Assembly: GCA_012719445.1 (NCBI GenBank)
Contig: JAAYAH010000056.1
Coordinates: forward strand, 1-60,265
Source: Actinomycetales bacterium
GTDB lineage: Bacteria > Actinomycetota > Actinomycetes > Actinomycetales > Kineosporiaceae
Length of the DNA stretch: 60,265 bases
Direction: 5' to 3'
The translations under genes were made by a program, and so were the position numbers. Below are positions 44,191-53,499 of the stretch, in pieces. The stretch's first letter is position 1; the number at the start of each line of letters is the position of its first letter. The notes below the pieces were generated by a model. The model made no database searches, had not been told where the DNA came from, and saw only the letters and a program-made list of their open reading frames with translations.

Positions 44191-45159
44191 GTGACGACCA
44201 TGGCGTCCGTGACCACGACGACGGGACCGACGACGAGCCCGACGGCCGCCGGCCCCGCGCCGGGACCGAAGAGCGCAGGTCCGGCGAGCGCAGGTCCGGC
44301 GGTCGCGGGAGCTGTGGCGATGGCCTTCGTCGGCGGCAGCGTCGCCGTGTCGTCGGTCCTCGCCGACGCGCCGGTGCTGACCGCCCAGGCCGCCCGCTAC
44401 GCCGCCGCCTGCCTCGCACTGACGGTGACCGCCCGAGTCGTCCGCCGGGCGCCGACACCCCTGCCCGTCCCCCGGGGGCGGGAGTGGCTGTGGCTGCTCG
44501 GCGTCACCGGCAGCGGCCTGGTGCTGTTCAACCTGGCCCTGGTGCACGGCACCAGCCACGCCGAGCCCGCGATCCTCGGGGTGGCCGTCTCCTGCGTGCC
44601 CCTGGTCCTCGCGGTGCTCGGTCCTGCGGCCCACGGCAGGCGACCCGATCCCCGGGTGCTCCTCGCCGCGGCGACGGTGACGGTCGGCGGGGCCCTGGTC
44701 TACGGGCACGGTCGCTGCGACGCCGTCGGGCTCGGCTTCGCGGTGACGGTGCTGTGCTGCGAGGCGGGGTTCACCCTGTTCGCCGTGCCGCTGCTGGACC
44801 GGCTGGGGCCGTGGGGAGTCTCGGTGCACACCACCTGGCTCGCCGCCGTCGCCTTCACCGGACTGGCCCTGGTCGCCGAGGGACCCGACGCGCTGACCGC
44901 CCTGGGCCCCGACGACCTGCTGGCCGTCGGCTACCTGGCCGCCGGGGTCACCGCCCTGGCGTTCGTGCTGTGGTACTCCTGCGTCGCGGGTCTCGGGCCC
45001 GGCAGGGCGGGTCTGCTCTCGGGAGTCGCCCCGGTCACGGCCACCGCCGTCGGGGTGCTGCTCGGTGAGACGTCGCCCCGGCCGCTGGTGTGGCTCGGGG
45101 TCGGCGTCGTGGCCGGCGGGCTCGCCCTCGGCCTGTCCGGGCAGCGGCACCCGTCCTGA
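44191..45159 (+). CDS. EamA/DMT-family transporter
   Basis: 322 residues, ten predicted transmembrane helices in two EamA halves (about 38-165 and 170-320), the drug/metabolite transporter plan. The first 30 residues are Pro/Ala/Thr-rich and cytoplasmic. A later ATG at 44200 is also possible. Divergent from a MocR regulator, a common pairing in which the regulator controls an amino-acid or metabolite exporter. Substrate unknown. Ends 35 bp before the ABC-2 genes. Confidence 0.88.
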   Translation: MTTMASVTTTTGPTTSPTAAGPAPGPKSAGPASAGPAVAGAVAMAFVGGSVAVSSVLADAPVLTAQAARYAAACLALTVTARVVRRAPTPLPVPRGREWLWLLGVTGSGLVLFNLALVHGTSHAEPAILGVAVSCVPLVLAVLGPAAHGRRPDPRVLLAAATVTVGGALVYGHGRCDAVGLGFAVTVLCCEAGFTLFAVPLLDRLGPWGVSVHTTWLAAVAFTGLALVAEGPDALTALGPDDLLAVGYLAAGVTALAFVLWYSCVAGLGPGRAGLLSGVAPVTATAVGVLLGETSPRPLVWLGVGVVAGGLALGLSGQRHPS

Positions 45160-45194
45160 GCTCCGGCGGCGGCCGGTGTTAGGGTCCGTTCCTC

Positions 45195-45992
45195 GTGCGA
45201 GGGTGGGTCGCTCTGGTCGTGGCCGGGTTCCGGCGATACGCGACCTATCGCGTGGCGACCGCGGCGTCGGCCTTCACCAACACGGTGTTCGGGCTGCTGC
45301 GCGCCAGCATCACCGTCGCCACCGTCGGCGCGGCCGGCGGCACCCTGGCCGGGTACGACGCCAGGACCGTGGCCACCTACGCCTGGCTCACCCAGGCGCT
45401 CATCGGTCCCGTGCAGGTGTTCCAGTGGACCGAGCTCGCCCAGCAGGTGCGCACCGGGGCCGTCGCGGTCGACCTCGTCCGGCCGATGGACCTGCAGGCC
45501 CAGTACCTGGCCACCAACCTCGGCCGGGCCGCGTACATGCTGCTCCCCCGCGGGCTGCCGCCGCTGCTGGTCGGCGCGCTCACCTTCGGGCTGACCCTGC
45601 CGACCGACGTCTGGCCATGGGCTGCCGGGGCGGTCAGCGTCCTCCTCGCCGTGCAGATCTCCTTCGCCTGCCAGTTCCTGGTCAACCTCGCCGCCTTCTG
45701 GCTGCTGGAGATCCGCGGCGTGATGATCCTCTACGTGGTGACCAGCGGGGTGCTCTGCGGGCTGTACCTCCCGGTGCATTGGTTCCCGCCGTGGCTGTCG
45801 ACCCTCGCGGCGGCCACCCCGTTCCCCTCCATGCTGCAGACCCCGGTCGACCTGCTCACCGGGCGGCTGGCCACGCCGTCCGCCGCGGTCGGCGCCCTCG
45901 CCGTCCAGCTGGCCTGGGCCGTCGGCATGCTCGCGCTCGGGCGGCTGGTGCTGGCCGTCGCGACCCGCCGGCTGGTGGTGCAGGGTGGCTGA
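45195..45992 (+). CDS. ABC-2 family permease, first of two
   Basis: 265 residues with six transmembrane helices and a cytoplasmic N-terminus FRRYATYRVATAASAFTNTVFG; it matches the ABC-2 subgroup often called DUF990. The segment AVDLVRPMDLQAQYLATNLG before the third helix is typical. Overlaps the second permease by 8 bases, so the two are made together and probably form a heterodimer with the ATPase encoded next. An exporter of unknown substrate. Confidence 0.88.
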   Translation: MRGWVALVVAGFRRYATYRVATAASAFTNTVFGLLRASITVATVGAAGGTLAGYDARTVATYAWLTQALIGPVQVFQWTELAQQVRTGAVAVDLVRPMDLQAQYLATNLGRAAYMLLPRGLPPLLVGALTFGLTLPTDVWPWAAGAVSVLLAVQISFACQFLVNLAAFWLLEIRGVMILYVVTSGVLCGLYLPVHWFPPWLSTLAAATPFPSMLQTPVDLLTGRLATPSAAVGALAVQLAWAVGMLALGRLVLAVATRRLVVQGG

Positions 45993-46812
45993 GGCACGGG
46001 CTCCGGAGCGCCCCGGCGCCTGGCAGGCCTACCGGGTCGTGCTCGGCTCGCGGCTGCGTGCCCAGAGCAGCTACCGGGCCTCCTTCGTCCTGGACGTCCT
46101 CGGCAGCGGGGCCATCACCCTCGTCGAGTTCAGCGAGGTCTACGTCATCTTCCACAACGTGCCGGTGCTCGGCGGGCTGGACTTCCGCGCCGCGGCCCTG
46201 GTCTACGCCCTCGCCGCCCTCTCCTTCTCCCTCGGTGACCTGCTGACCGGAGACATCGACCGGATCCCGGTCTACGTGCGGTCCGGGAACCTCGACACCC
46301 TGCTGGTCCGCCCGCTCCCGCTGCTCGCCCAACTGGTCACCGGGGACGTGCAGCTCCGCCGACTCGGCCGGGTCCTGGTCGCCCTCGGCATCCTCGCCGT
46401 GGTGCTGCCCGCCGTGGACGTCGCCTGGTCTCCGGCCCGGGTCGGGCTGCTCGCGATGACCCCGCTCGCCGGGGCGATGGTGTTCTCCGGGCTCTTCGTC
46501 GCCGTGGGCGGCGCCCAGTTCTGGCTGGTCGAGGGCGGCGAGTTCGCGAACGCGTTCACCTACGGGAGCTCCTACGCCGCCTCGTTCTCGCCGGCTGTGC
46601 TCACCCTGCCGCTGCGGCTGCTGTTCAGCTTCGTGCTACCCGCGGCGTTCACCGGGTACCTGCCCGCGATCGCCCTGCTCGGGCTGCCGGGGCCGCCGTG
46701 GCTGCCCGCCTGGCTGGGCTGGCTGACCCCGGTTGCAGGCGTCCTCACCTGGGCCGCCGCGCTCGCCCTGTGGCGGCTCGGGGTCCGTCGGTACACCGGA
46801 GCGGGAGGGTGA
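45985..46812 (+). CDS. ABC-2 family permease, second of two
   Basis: 275 residues, about six transmembrane helices, with VYVRSGNLDTLLVRPLPLL and YGSSYAASFSPAVLTLPLRL as family blocks. Start overlaps the previous gene by 8 bases; the ATPase gene begins 4 bp after its stop. The paired unequal permeases plus one ATPase match the YadGH/DUF990-type exporters of actinobacteria. Confidence 0.88.
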   Translation: MAEARAPERPGAWQAYRVVLGSRLRAQSSYRASFVLDVLGSGAITLVEFSEVYVIFHNVPVLGGLDFRAAALVYALAALSFSLGDLLTGDIDRIPVYVRSGNLDTLLVRPLPLLAQLVTGDVQLRRLGRVLVALGILAVVLPAVDVAWSPARVGLLAMTPLAGAMVFSGLFVAVGGAQFWLVEGGEFANAFTYGSSYAASFSPAVLTLPLRLLFSFVLPAAFTGYLPAIALLGLPGPPWLPAWLGWLTPVAGVLTWAAALALWRLGVRRYTGAGG

Positions 46813-46816
46813 ACCC

Positions 46817-47821
46817 ATGAGGGAGCAATCGAGGGGGGCCGGTGGCGGCACCGGACCCGCCATCGCGCTCGACGCCCTGACCCGGGAGTTCGTCGTGCAC
46901 CGGCGGGTCGGCCGGTTCCGCAGGCGCCGGGACGTCGTCACCGCCGTCGCCGGGGTCGGCTTCACCGTCGAGCCCGGCGAGTCCGTCGGGTACATCGGCG
47001 CGAACGGGGCGGGCAAGTCGACGACCATCAAGATGCTCACCGGCATCCTCACCCCGACCTCGGGCACGGTGCGCACCTGCGGCCTGCGCCCGGTGCCCCA
47101 GCGCAGGACCCTGGCCCGGCGGATCGGGGTGGTGTTCGGCCAGCGCACCCAGCTGTGGTGGGACCTGCCGTTGGCCGACTCGCTGCGGATCCTCGCCGCG
47201 ATCCACCGGCTGCCGGCCTCGGTGTGGCGGCCGCGCCGCGACGAGCTCGTCGAGCGCCTGGAGCTGGGCCGGCTGCTGGAGGTCCCGGTCCGCCAGCTCT
47301 CCCTCGGCGAGCGGATGCGCGGCGACCTCGCCGCCGCGCTGCTGCACTCGCCGTCCCTGCTGGTTCTCGACGAGCCGACGATCGGCCTCGACGTGCTGAG
47401 CAAGGAACGGCTGCGCACCTTCCTCCGCGAGGAGCAACGGCTGCACCACCGCACCCTGCTGCTCACCACCCACGACATGGACGACGTGCAGCGGCTGTGC
47501 GACCGGCTGCTCGTCGTCGACCACGGGCGGCTCGTCTACGACGGCGACCTGGCCGGGCTGGTGCACCGGGTCGGCGCCCGGCGGGTGCTCGTCGTCGACC
47601 TCGTGGAGCGGGCCGCGCCGCTGACGGACGTCCCGGGGACGGACCTCATGGGCGTCGAGGCGAGCGGGCTGCGCCAGCGGCTCGCCTTCGTCCCGGGCAC
47701 GACGACCGCCGCCGAGGTGCTCGCGGCGGTGTCGACCCGGGTCGAGGTGCGCGACCTGTCGGTCGAGGAGCCGGACATCGAGGACGTCGTCCGCCGCCTC
47801 TACCTGACCTCCGTCCGCTGA
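46817..47821 (+). CDS. ABC transporter ATP-binding protein of the ABC-2 exporter
   Basis: 334 residues; ATG at 46817 with GGGAGG 8 bp upstream. Walker A GANGAGKSTTIKM, Q-loop VVFGQRTQLWWDLP, signature LSLGERMRGDLAAAL (LSLGE variant, typical of this subgroup), Walker B LLVLDEPTIGLD and switch His in LLTTHDMDD. A C-terminal 80-residue regulatory domain follows. Last of the three-gene exporter operon. Confidence 0.93.
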   Translation: MREQSRGAGGGTGPAIALDALTREFVVHRRVGRFRRRRDVVTAVAGVGFTVEPGESVGYIGANGAGKSTTIKMLTGILTPTSGTVRTCGLRPVPQRRTLARRIGVVFGQRTQLWWDLPLADSLRILAAIHRLPASVWRPRRDELVERLELGRLLEVPVRQLSLGERMRGDLAAALLHSPSLLVLDEPTIGLDVLSKERLRTFLREEQRLHHRTLLLTTHDMDDVQRLCDRLLVVDHGRLVYDGDLAGLVHRVGARRVLVVDLVERAAPLTDVPGTDLMGVEASGLRQRLAFVPGTTTAAEVLAAVSTRVEVRDLSVEEPDIEDVVRRLYLTSVR

Positions 47822-47889
47822 CCGCCGCCCGGGAGGAACGGATCACAGGTTCTCGGGTTGTCCGGGCAGGAGCCGCGCATCCGTGGACA

Positions 47890-48477
47890 ATGCTGCCCAT
47901 GGTTCAGGAGAACGGCGGGGCCCCGCCGAACCGCCCGGCTCCCCCACCGGTGATCGGCGGTCCGGTCTCCCCAGGGGGCATCCCGCGGGACGTCGGCGCG
48001 GCCGAACTCCCCCCCGGCAACCCTCCCGCCCGTCCGGCCCGGCTGTCCGACCTGGACGAGGTGCTGAGGCTGGCCTCGGTCATGTACGCCGCCATGGGCA
48101 TGGAGACCGACGACGACTGGTGGCGCACCGCAGCCGAGGAGCTGCGGACCCGGCTCGGCCGGGACGTCGCCGTCTACGTCGTGGACAGCCCGGACCGGCG
48201 CGGCGAGCTGGCGGCCAGCGGCGCCGGGCTCATCGCGCGTCGGCTGCCCGGCCCGGCCAATCCCGGCGCCCTCGTCGGCTACGTGCAGTGGGTGGCGACC
48301 GATCCGCAGTGGCGCCGCAACGGCTTCGCCGGCACGGTGCTCACCTCGCTGCTGTCCTGGTTCGAGTCCAGGGACGTGCTCACCGTCGAGCTGCACGCCA
48401 CCGAGGACGGCGAGGAGCTCTACCGCTCCCTCGGCTTCGACGACGACGGCCCGGCTGCCCTCCGCCGCAGGCGCTGA
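47890..48477 (+). CDS. GNAT family N-acetyltransferase
   Basis: 195 residues. The first 45 are Pro/Gly-rich and probably disordered. The GNAT fold follows (about 50-195) with QWVATDPQWRRNGFAGTVLT, the acetyl-CoA loop, and ELYRSLGFDDDG near the end. ATG at 47899 is an alternative start. Stands after the exporter operon and is convergent with the exopolysaccharide gene group. Substrate unknown. Confidence 0.85.
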   Translation: MLPMVQENGGAPPNRPAPPPVIGGPVSPGGIPRDVGAAELPPGNPPARPARLSDLDEVLRLASVMYAAMGMETDDDWWRTAAEELRTRLGRDVAVYVVDSPDRRGELAASGAGLIARRLPGPANPGALVGYVQWVATDPQWRRNGFAGTVLTSLLSWFESRDVLTVELHATEDGEELYRSLGFDDDGPAALRRRR

Positions 48478-48525
48478 GACACCTCGCCGCGGCGCTGAGG
48501 GGCACGCCCCCACCGCAGCCGCGGG

Positions 48526-49188
48526 TCAACCGATGCCGAGCGGCAGCCGGTCCCACGGGTTCGCCCCGCCCGCCCTGGTGACGCACACGATCCCGGCTCC
48601 TGCACGGCGTGCCCTTCCGGCGACCAGGGCCGACGTGACCGGCGCCGGGACCGAGTGCACCAGGTGGCACACGGCGGGCACCGGCAGCGAGCGGACCCAC
48701 TCCGGCGGCCGGTGCCGGCGGTGCTCGCGCCACGGCCCCTCGAAGGTCACCAGGACGTCGGCGAGAGCGGCGTACCCGGGGTCCGGAACGGTGCCGTGGT
48801 TGCCGACGACCCGGTCGGCCCCGCCCTCCCGGAGCAGGGCCACCAGCATCCGGTGCCGGTCCAGACCCTCCGGTCCCGCCGCGACCCGGTCGAGGAAGAC
48901 CCCGGTGACGCCGTACCACTCGCGGAACCGGTCGGCGCCCAGGAGCACCTCCCCCGTCGCCCGGTCGCCGTACCCGGTGTCGAGGTAGCCCACCACGGGC
49001 GCCCCGGCCCGCCGCAGCCGGGCGACGGTGGCGGCGTACACCGGATCCGGCTCGCTCCCGGGCCCGTCGGCGACGTTGAGCACGACGAACCCGGAGCCGA
49101 GCGCCGCCCGCGCCAACCGGTCCCAGGCCAGGGGGTCCAACGCGGGGTGGAAGTACGCGGGCACGGCCCGGCCGACAGCGGCGCTCAT
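48526..49188 (-). CDS. Spherulin-4 (GH135-like) polysaccharide hydrolase family protein
   Basis: 220 residues. A small TIM barrel of the spherulation-specific family 4: AVPAYFHPALDP (strand 1), VVLNVADGPGSEPDPVY, GAPVVGYLDTGYGDR and FREWYGVTGVFLDRV. The fungal member Sph3 is a GH135 hydrolase needed for galactosaminogalactan. In that family the strand after the arginine-rich turn usually reads FFDE; here it is FLDR (Asp100, Arg101), so activity may differ. No signal peptide is visible, so it could trim polymer inside, or be inactive. ATGA overlap with the epimerase gene upstream. Last gene of the seven-gene group. Confidence 0.8.
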   Translation of the reverse strand: MSAAVGRAVPAYFHPALDPLAWDRLARAALGSGFVVLNVADGPGSEPDPVYAATVARLRRAGAPVVGYLDTGYGDRATGEVLLGADRFREWYGVTGVFLDRVAAGPEGLDRHRMLVALLREGGADRVVGNHGTVPDPGYAALADVLVTFEGPWREHRRHRPPEWVRSLPVPAVCHLVHSVPAPVTSALVAGRARRAGAGIVCVTRAGGANPWDRLPLGIG

Positions 49189-50099
49189 CCCCGCCCTCCC
49201 ACCGGAGGCATCGGGCGGAGGGCGTCGGCGACGGCGACCTCCAGCGGGCAGCGGACCCGCCAGTCGAGCAGGCGGGCCGCCAGGGTGACATCGGCGCGCT
49301 GCCAGGTCACCGCCGCGGAACGCGCGGAGTCCCCGGCGTCCTCGTGCCCGGTCCTCTCGACCAGCCGGCCCCGGTGCCCGGCCTGGTCGCGCAACAGGTT
49401 CACCACGTCCCGCACCTGGCGTGCCCTTCCCTCGGCGAGGTTGACGATCCGCTCCGGGACGGCGCGGATCCCGGCCGCGCGCGCGACCGCCGTCCCGATG
49501 TCGACGGCGGGGACGAAGTCCCGCCAGGCGTCGAGCGACCCCACGACGACGTCCGCGTCCGGCCCCGCGGAGGCGAGCTGCCGGACGATGGCGCCCAGCA
49601 GGGTCGAGGGGGGCTGCCCCGCCCCGACGGGGTTGAACACCCGGAGCACCAGCCCGTCGACGTCCCCGCGGTCGGAGGCCTCCAGCAGGATCCGGGTCGC
49701 CGCGAGCTTCGCCTGGCCGTACGGCCCCGCCGGGGCGGGCGGGTCGGACTCCCCGACGTCGTGGCCCCACGGCGTCGGCCCGTACTCCGCCGCCGACCCG
49801 AGGTGCACCAGCCGGACCCCGGGGACGGCGAGGGCACAGGCCCGGACCAGGCACTCCATGACGCCGGCGTTGTGACCGAGCAGCTCGGTCGGCGAGCCGG
49901 TGGTCAGGCCCGCCGCGGTGACGACGACGCCGGGCCTGCTCGCCCTGAGCATCGCGGCGACCCGCGTCACCGGGGCCGCGGCCAGGTCGAGGTCGGGGCG
50001 GTCCGGCCCCACCTCCACCACGTACCCGGACCGGTCGAGGGCAGCGACGACGTGCCGGCCGAGGAACCCGTGCCCGCCGAGGACGAGGACCCTCCTCAC
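49185..50099 (-). CDS. NAD-dependent epimerase/reductase, extended SDR
   Basis: 304 residues, GTG start overlapping the nucleotidyltransferase stop by 4 bases. Rossmann motif VLVLGGHGFLGRHVVAAL; active-site region SAAEYG and PYGQAKLAATR (the YxxxK equivalent is YGQAK). Likely converts a nucleotide-activated sugar (epimerisation or keto reduction) in the pathway encoded around it. Stop overlaps the spherulin-4 gene. Confidence 0.86.
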   Translation of the reverse strand: MRRVLVLGGHGFLGRHVVAALDRSGYVVEVGPDRPDLDLAAAPVTRVAAMLRASRPGVVVTAAGLTTGSPTELLGHNAGVMECLVRACALAVPGVRLVHLGSAAEYGPTPWGHDVGESDPPAPAGPYGQAKLAATRILLEASDRGDVDGLVLRVFNPVGAGQPPSTLLGAIVRQLASAGPDADVVVGSLDAWRDFVPAVDIGTAVARAAGIRAVPERIVNLAEGRARQVRDVVNLLRDQAGHRGRLVERTGHEDAGDSARSAAVTWQRADVTLAARLLDWRVRCPLEVAVADALRPMPPVGGRG

Positions 50100-50881
50100 G
50101 CGTCCACCCGGAGCTCCGCCGCGACCGGCTCCGGAAGCACGATCACCCGGGACCCCTGGCCGGGGTCGTCGGGGGGCGGCAGCAGGAACGGGCGCAGCCG
50201 GTCGAACTCCTGGTTGGCGCGGTCGTAGTCGTCGGGCCGGCCGATGTCGAGCCAGTAGCCGGAGAAGGGGTAGCTGCTCGGCGGGGTGCGCCGGGCGAGC
50301 AGGTCGAGGACCAGGTCGTCGAACCCGAACGGCCGCCCGGGCAGGTAGGACCGCAGGGCCGCGACCCTGACCCCGTAGACGCCCATGCTCACCCGGTAGT
50401 TCAGCGCGGGCTTCTCCCGGAAGCCGGTGACCGTCGAGCACTCGACGTCGAGCACCCCGAAGTCGATCCGGACCGACCGCTCGTAGGTGGCGATGGTCAG
50501 CGGGGACCCGGATCGCTCGTGCTCGCTGAGCAGCTCCGCGTAGTGCAGGTCGGTGAGCACGTCGCCGTTCATCACCAGGACGTTCTCCGGCAGGCCGTCG
50601 AGGATCCGCAGCACCGGCCCGATCGTCCCGAGCGGGGAGTTCTCCTCGACGTAGTCGACGCGCAGCCCCCACCGGGAGCCGTCGCCGACGAAGGACCGGA
50701 TGAGGTGCCCGAGGTAGCCGATGGCGAGGGTCGCGCCGGCGAAGCCCTGCGCGGCGAGCTGGGACAGGACGATCTCGAGGATGGCGTACTCGTCCCCGAT
50801 CGGGACGAGCGGTTTGGGCAACCGGGTCGTGTACGGGCGCAGGCGCACGCCCTTACCTCCCGCGAGGATCACCGCGTGCAT
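50096..50881 (-). CDS. Sugar nucleotidyltransferase
   Basis: 261 residues; ATG at 50881 with GGAGGGAG 6 bp upstream. The GT-A-like fold carries the signature AVILAGGKGVRLRPYTTRLPKP, then NGDVLTDL (metal Asp), GFREKP and GYWLDIGRPDDYDRANQEF, as in glucose-1-phosphate and mannose-1-phosphate nucleotidyltransferases. It should make the NDP-sugar used by the neighbouring SDR enzymes and glycosyltransferase. The base (UTP, GTP or dTTP) cannot be told from sequence. Confidence 0.9.
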   Translation of the reverse strand: MHAVILAGGKGVRLRPYTTRLPKPLVPIGDEYAILEIVLSQLAAQGFAGATLAIGYLGHLIRSFVGDGSRWGLRVDYVEENSPLGTIGPVLRILDGLPENVLVMNGDVLTDLHYAELLSEHERSGSPLTIATYERSVRIDFGVLDVECSTVTGFREKPALNYRVSMGVYGVRVAALRSYLPGRPFGFDDLVLDLLARRTPPSSYPFSGYWLDIGRPDDYDRANQEFDRLRPFLLPPPDDPGQGSRVIVLPEPVAAELRVDA

Positions 50882-50976
50882 GGCCGTCTCCCTCCAAGAC
50901 GTGGACACACCGTGGCTGTCGGGGTCGCCGGGCGGGCCGGAACCGGTCGGCCGAGGCGGGGTCAGATCGCACGGGG

Positions 50977-51984
50977 TCAGATCACATAGGTCCCGGTGCG
51001 GTACCGGGCGAGGTTCTCGGGGTCGCGGAACCAGCCGATGGTCTCGACCAGTCCCTGGGTGAGGTCGTGTCCTGGCGCCCAGCCGGTGGCCTCCCGGAGT
51101 GCTCCGCTGTCGCAGACCAGCCGCTGGACCTCGGACGCGTCGGGCCGGATCCGACGCGGGTCGACGACCACCTCCGCGTCGACATCCATGAGCCGGGCGA
51201 TGGTGCGGACCAGGTCCCCGACGGAGATCTCCCGCCCGGTCCCGGCGTTGAACAGCCGGCCGTGCACGGCGGCGCCGTCCGCGGTGCCGACGGTGAGGAA
51301 GGCCTCGGCGGTGTCCCGGACGAACAGGAAGTCCCTTGTCGGGGTCAGCGCGCCGAGCGCGATCCTGCGGTGCCCCGCGGCCAGCTGGGAGATCACCGTG
51401 GGGATGACGGCGCGCGCCGACTGCCGCGGGCCGAAGGTGTTGAACGGACGGAGGGTCACCACCGGCAGCCCGAAGCTCAGGTGGTAGCTCTCCGCGAGCT
51501 TGTCCGCCGCGACCTTGCTGGCCGCGTACGGGGACTGTGCCTGCAACGGGTGCCGCTCGTCGATGGGCACCGTCCGGGCGGTGCCGTAGGTCTCGCTCGT
51601 CGAGGTGTGCACCACCCGCCCGGTGCCGTGCCGGCGCGCGGCCTCGAGGACGTTGAGGGTTCCGACGACGTTGGTCTCGACGTAGGAACGGGGCGCGACG
51701 TAGGAGTACGGGATGGCGATGAGCGCGGCCAGGTGGAACACCGTGCCGGCCCCGGCGACGAGCCCGTCGACGGAGTCGGGGTCGCGGACGTCGCCGAGCA
51801 CCACCTCGACCCCGGCCATCACCTCCTCGGGCAGGCTGTCCAGCCAGCCGTAGCCGCCGAGGGAGGTGTACAGGGCCATGGCGCGCACCCGGAACCCGTG
51901 CCTCACCAGGCGTTCGACCAGGTGGGAGCCGATGAAGCCGTCCGCACCGGTGACCGCGACGGTCCCCTCGCTCGTACCCGCCAT
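50977..51984 (-). CDS. NAD-dependent sugar 4,6-dehydratase/epimerase (LegB-like SDR)
   Basis: 335 residues from the ATG at 51984 (GAGGAGGA upstream). NAD motif VTGADGFIGSHLVERL; active site STSETYGTA and PYAASKVAADKL (YxxxK). The insert ALYTSLGGYGWLDSLPEEV after strand 2 is typical of the LegB-type UDP-GlcNAc 4,6-dehydratases and related GDP-sugar enzymes, rather than GalE. An amino-sugar nucleotide substrate would fit the polymer pathway, but that is inference. It lies 45 bp after the membrane protein gene and 95 bp before the nucleotidyltransferase. Confidence 0.85.
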   Translation of the reverse strand: MAGTSEGTVAVTGADGFIGSHLVERLVRHGFRVRAMALYTSLGGYGWLDSLPEEVMAGVEVVLGDVRDPDSVDGLVAGAGTVFHLAALIAIPYSYVAPRSYVETNVVGTLNVLEAARRHGTGRVVHTSTSETYGTARTVPIDERHPLQAQSPYAASKVAADKLAESYHLSFGLPVVTLRPFNTFGPRQSARAVIPTVISQLAAGHRRIALGALTPTRDFLFVRDTAEAFLTVGTADGAAVHGRLFNAGTGREISVGDLVRTIARLMDVDAEVVVDPRRIRPDASEVQRLVCDSGALREATGWAPGHDLTQGLVETIGWFRDPENLARYRTGTYVI

Positions 51985-52029
51985 CTCCGGCGTCCTCCTC
52001 TCCCGCCGCGGCACCGCCGCGGCGACTCG

Positions 52030-53499
52030 TCAGCGGTGTCGGGTCGGGTCGGCGACCAGGGCGGTCATCACGACCGCGAGGGTCGCGGCGAGGGCGAGCG
52101 GGGCGACGACCACGTCCTCCCGGGCGCTCCAGCAGGCGGCGACGGCGGTCCCGGTGGCGACGGACCCGGCGAGCGCGGTGACCACCCTCCGGACGGCCCC
52201 GAGCGAGATCCCCAGCAGCGCCAGGTAGAAGCCGAACCCGAGCAGCAGGCCCACGGCGGGCAGCACGGGCTCGCGCAGCACCGCACCGACGTCCCCGCCG
52301 GTGACCGGGGGGACGGCGACCGTGAGCACGACCAGCACCACGACGTAGCAGGCGGCGCCCGCGGCGAGGGTCCGCCGGGCTCCCCCGGCGAACCCGGCCG
52401 GTGTCCCGTGCTCGTCGAGGAGGTCGTGGGCACGACGGCGGAATCGCAGGATCAGCCACTCGGCGACCCCCATGGACCAGGTGAGCGGCAGCAGCCAGGT
52501 GCCGTCCGTGCCGGAGGCCGGGGCCCCGGCCGACGTCGGGAGCACGGCGGGCAGACAGACCATGGTCGCTGCCAGCACTCCGTAGCCGCCGTGCCAGCAG
52601 GCCAGCCAGGCGTCGGCGGTGCTCGGACCCCCCGGACGGCGCCACCTCGGCCTCCGGGTGAGCCACACCGCGACGGCGACGACGACGAGCAGGGACACCG
52701 CGATCCCCCCCGCGCCGACGAGGACCGCGGTGTCCGGTCCGGCGCCGGCCGCGGACGTCGAAGACCGAGCCGTCAGCAACAGCCCAGCGCCCACCAGCCC
52801 CGGCACCAGGGCGAGCAGCACGAGCAGTTCGTGCCCCAGCATGAGCACCACCGCCGCGGCGGGCAGGTACACCACCTGACCGGCCGCGAGCCCCACCGTG
52901 ACCGGCCCGACCCGGCCTCCGCACAGGGCGACGAGCGCGAGCGCTGCGAGGACGGCGACGACCAGCCCGGCCCGGAGCACGGCGCGGGCCCCGGCCCGGT
53001 CACCCCGGCCGTCGAGCAGGTAACCGAGGAAGACCGCGGCCTGGCCGACGGCCCAGCCGAGGGTCAGCGCGAAGACGAGGAGCCAGCGCTCCGCCGGACC
53101 GGTCGCCCCCGGCAGCGCCGCCACGTACACGATGCCGGGACACCCGAAGGCCATCCCCCTGGCGAGGTGCCGGACGGGTCGCTCCCGCCACGGGTTGGTC
53201 GCCCTGCTCCTGGTCCCGGCCAGGCGCCGCGGGGTCGCGGCGAACAGGTGCTCGGCGAGCGCGAAGACGTCGGGGACGCCGTACCGGGCGGCCACGGCCG
53301 TGTCGGTGAAGCCGGCGGCCTCCAGCCCCGCCGCGATCTCGCACGGGTCGACAGCCCGCACGCACAGGTCGTCGAAGCGGCGGGAGAGCTCGGCGAGGGG
53401 TTCCGTCGACCGGCGCTCCACCCCCGACCAGACCGGCGCGGACGTCCGGTCCCGCGGACCGTCCGGGAGGGGGACCTCCAGCACCGAGGGTGCGGTCAC
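52030..53499 (-). CDS. Polytopic membrane protein of the exopolysaccharide group, possible flippase
   Basis: 489 residues; GTG overlaps the glycosyltransferase stop (GTGA). Residues 1-115 are soluble and contain ARYGVPDVFALAEHLF (71-86), a motif shared by a family of actinobacterial membrane proteins. About ten to eleven transmembrane helices follow. Its place directly after a PelF-like glycosyltransferase is that of PelG, the Wzx-like Pel transporter. No clear sequence similarity to PelG is visible, so this is an assignment by position only. Confidence 0.7.
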   Translation of the reverse strand: MTAPSVLEVPLPDGPRDRTSAPVWSGVERRSTEPLAELSRRFDDLCVRAVDPCEIAAGLEAAGFTDTAVAARYGVPDVFALAEHLFAATPRRLAGTRSRATNPWRERPVRHLARGMAFGCPGIVYVAALPGATGPAERWLLVFALTLGWAVGQAAVFLGYLLDGRGDRAGARAVLRAGLVVAVLAALALVALCGGRVGPVTVGLAAGQVVYLPAAAVVLMLGHELLVLLALVPGLVGAGLLLTARSSTSAAGAGPDTAVLVGAGGIAVSLLVVVAVAVWLTRRPRWRRPGGPSTADAWLACWHGGYGVLAATMVCLPAVLPTSAGAPASGTDGTWLLPLTWSMGVAEWLILRFRRRAHDLLDEHGTPAGFAGGARRTLAAGAACYVVVLVVLTVAVPPVTGGDVGAVLREPVLPAVGLLLGFGFYLALLGISLGAVRRVVTALAGSVATGTAVAACWSAREDVVVAPLALAATLAVVMTALVADPTRHR

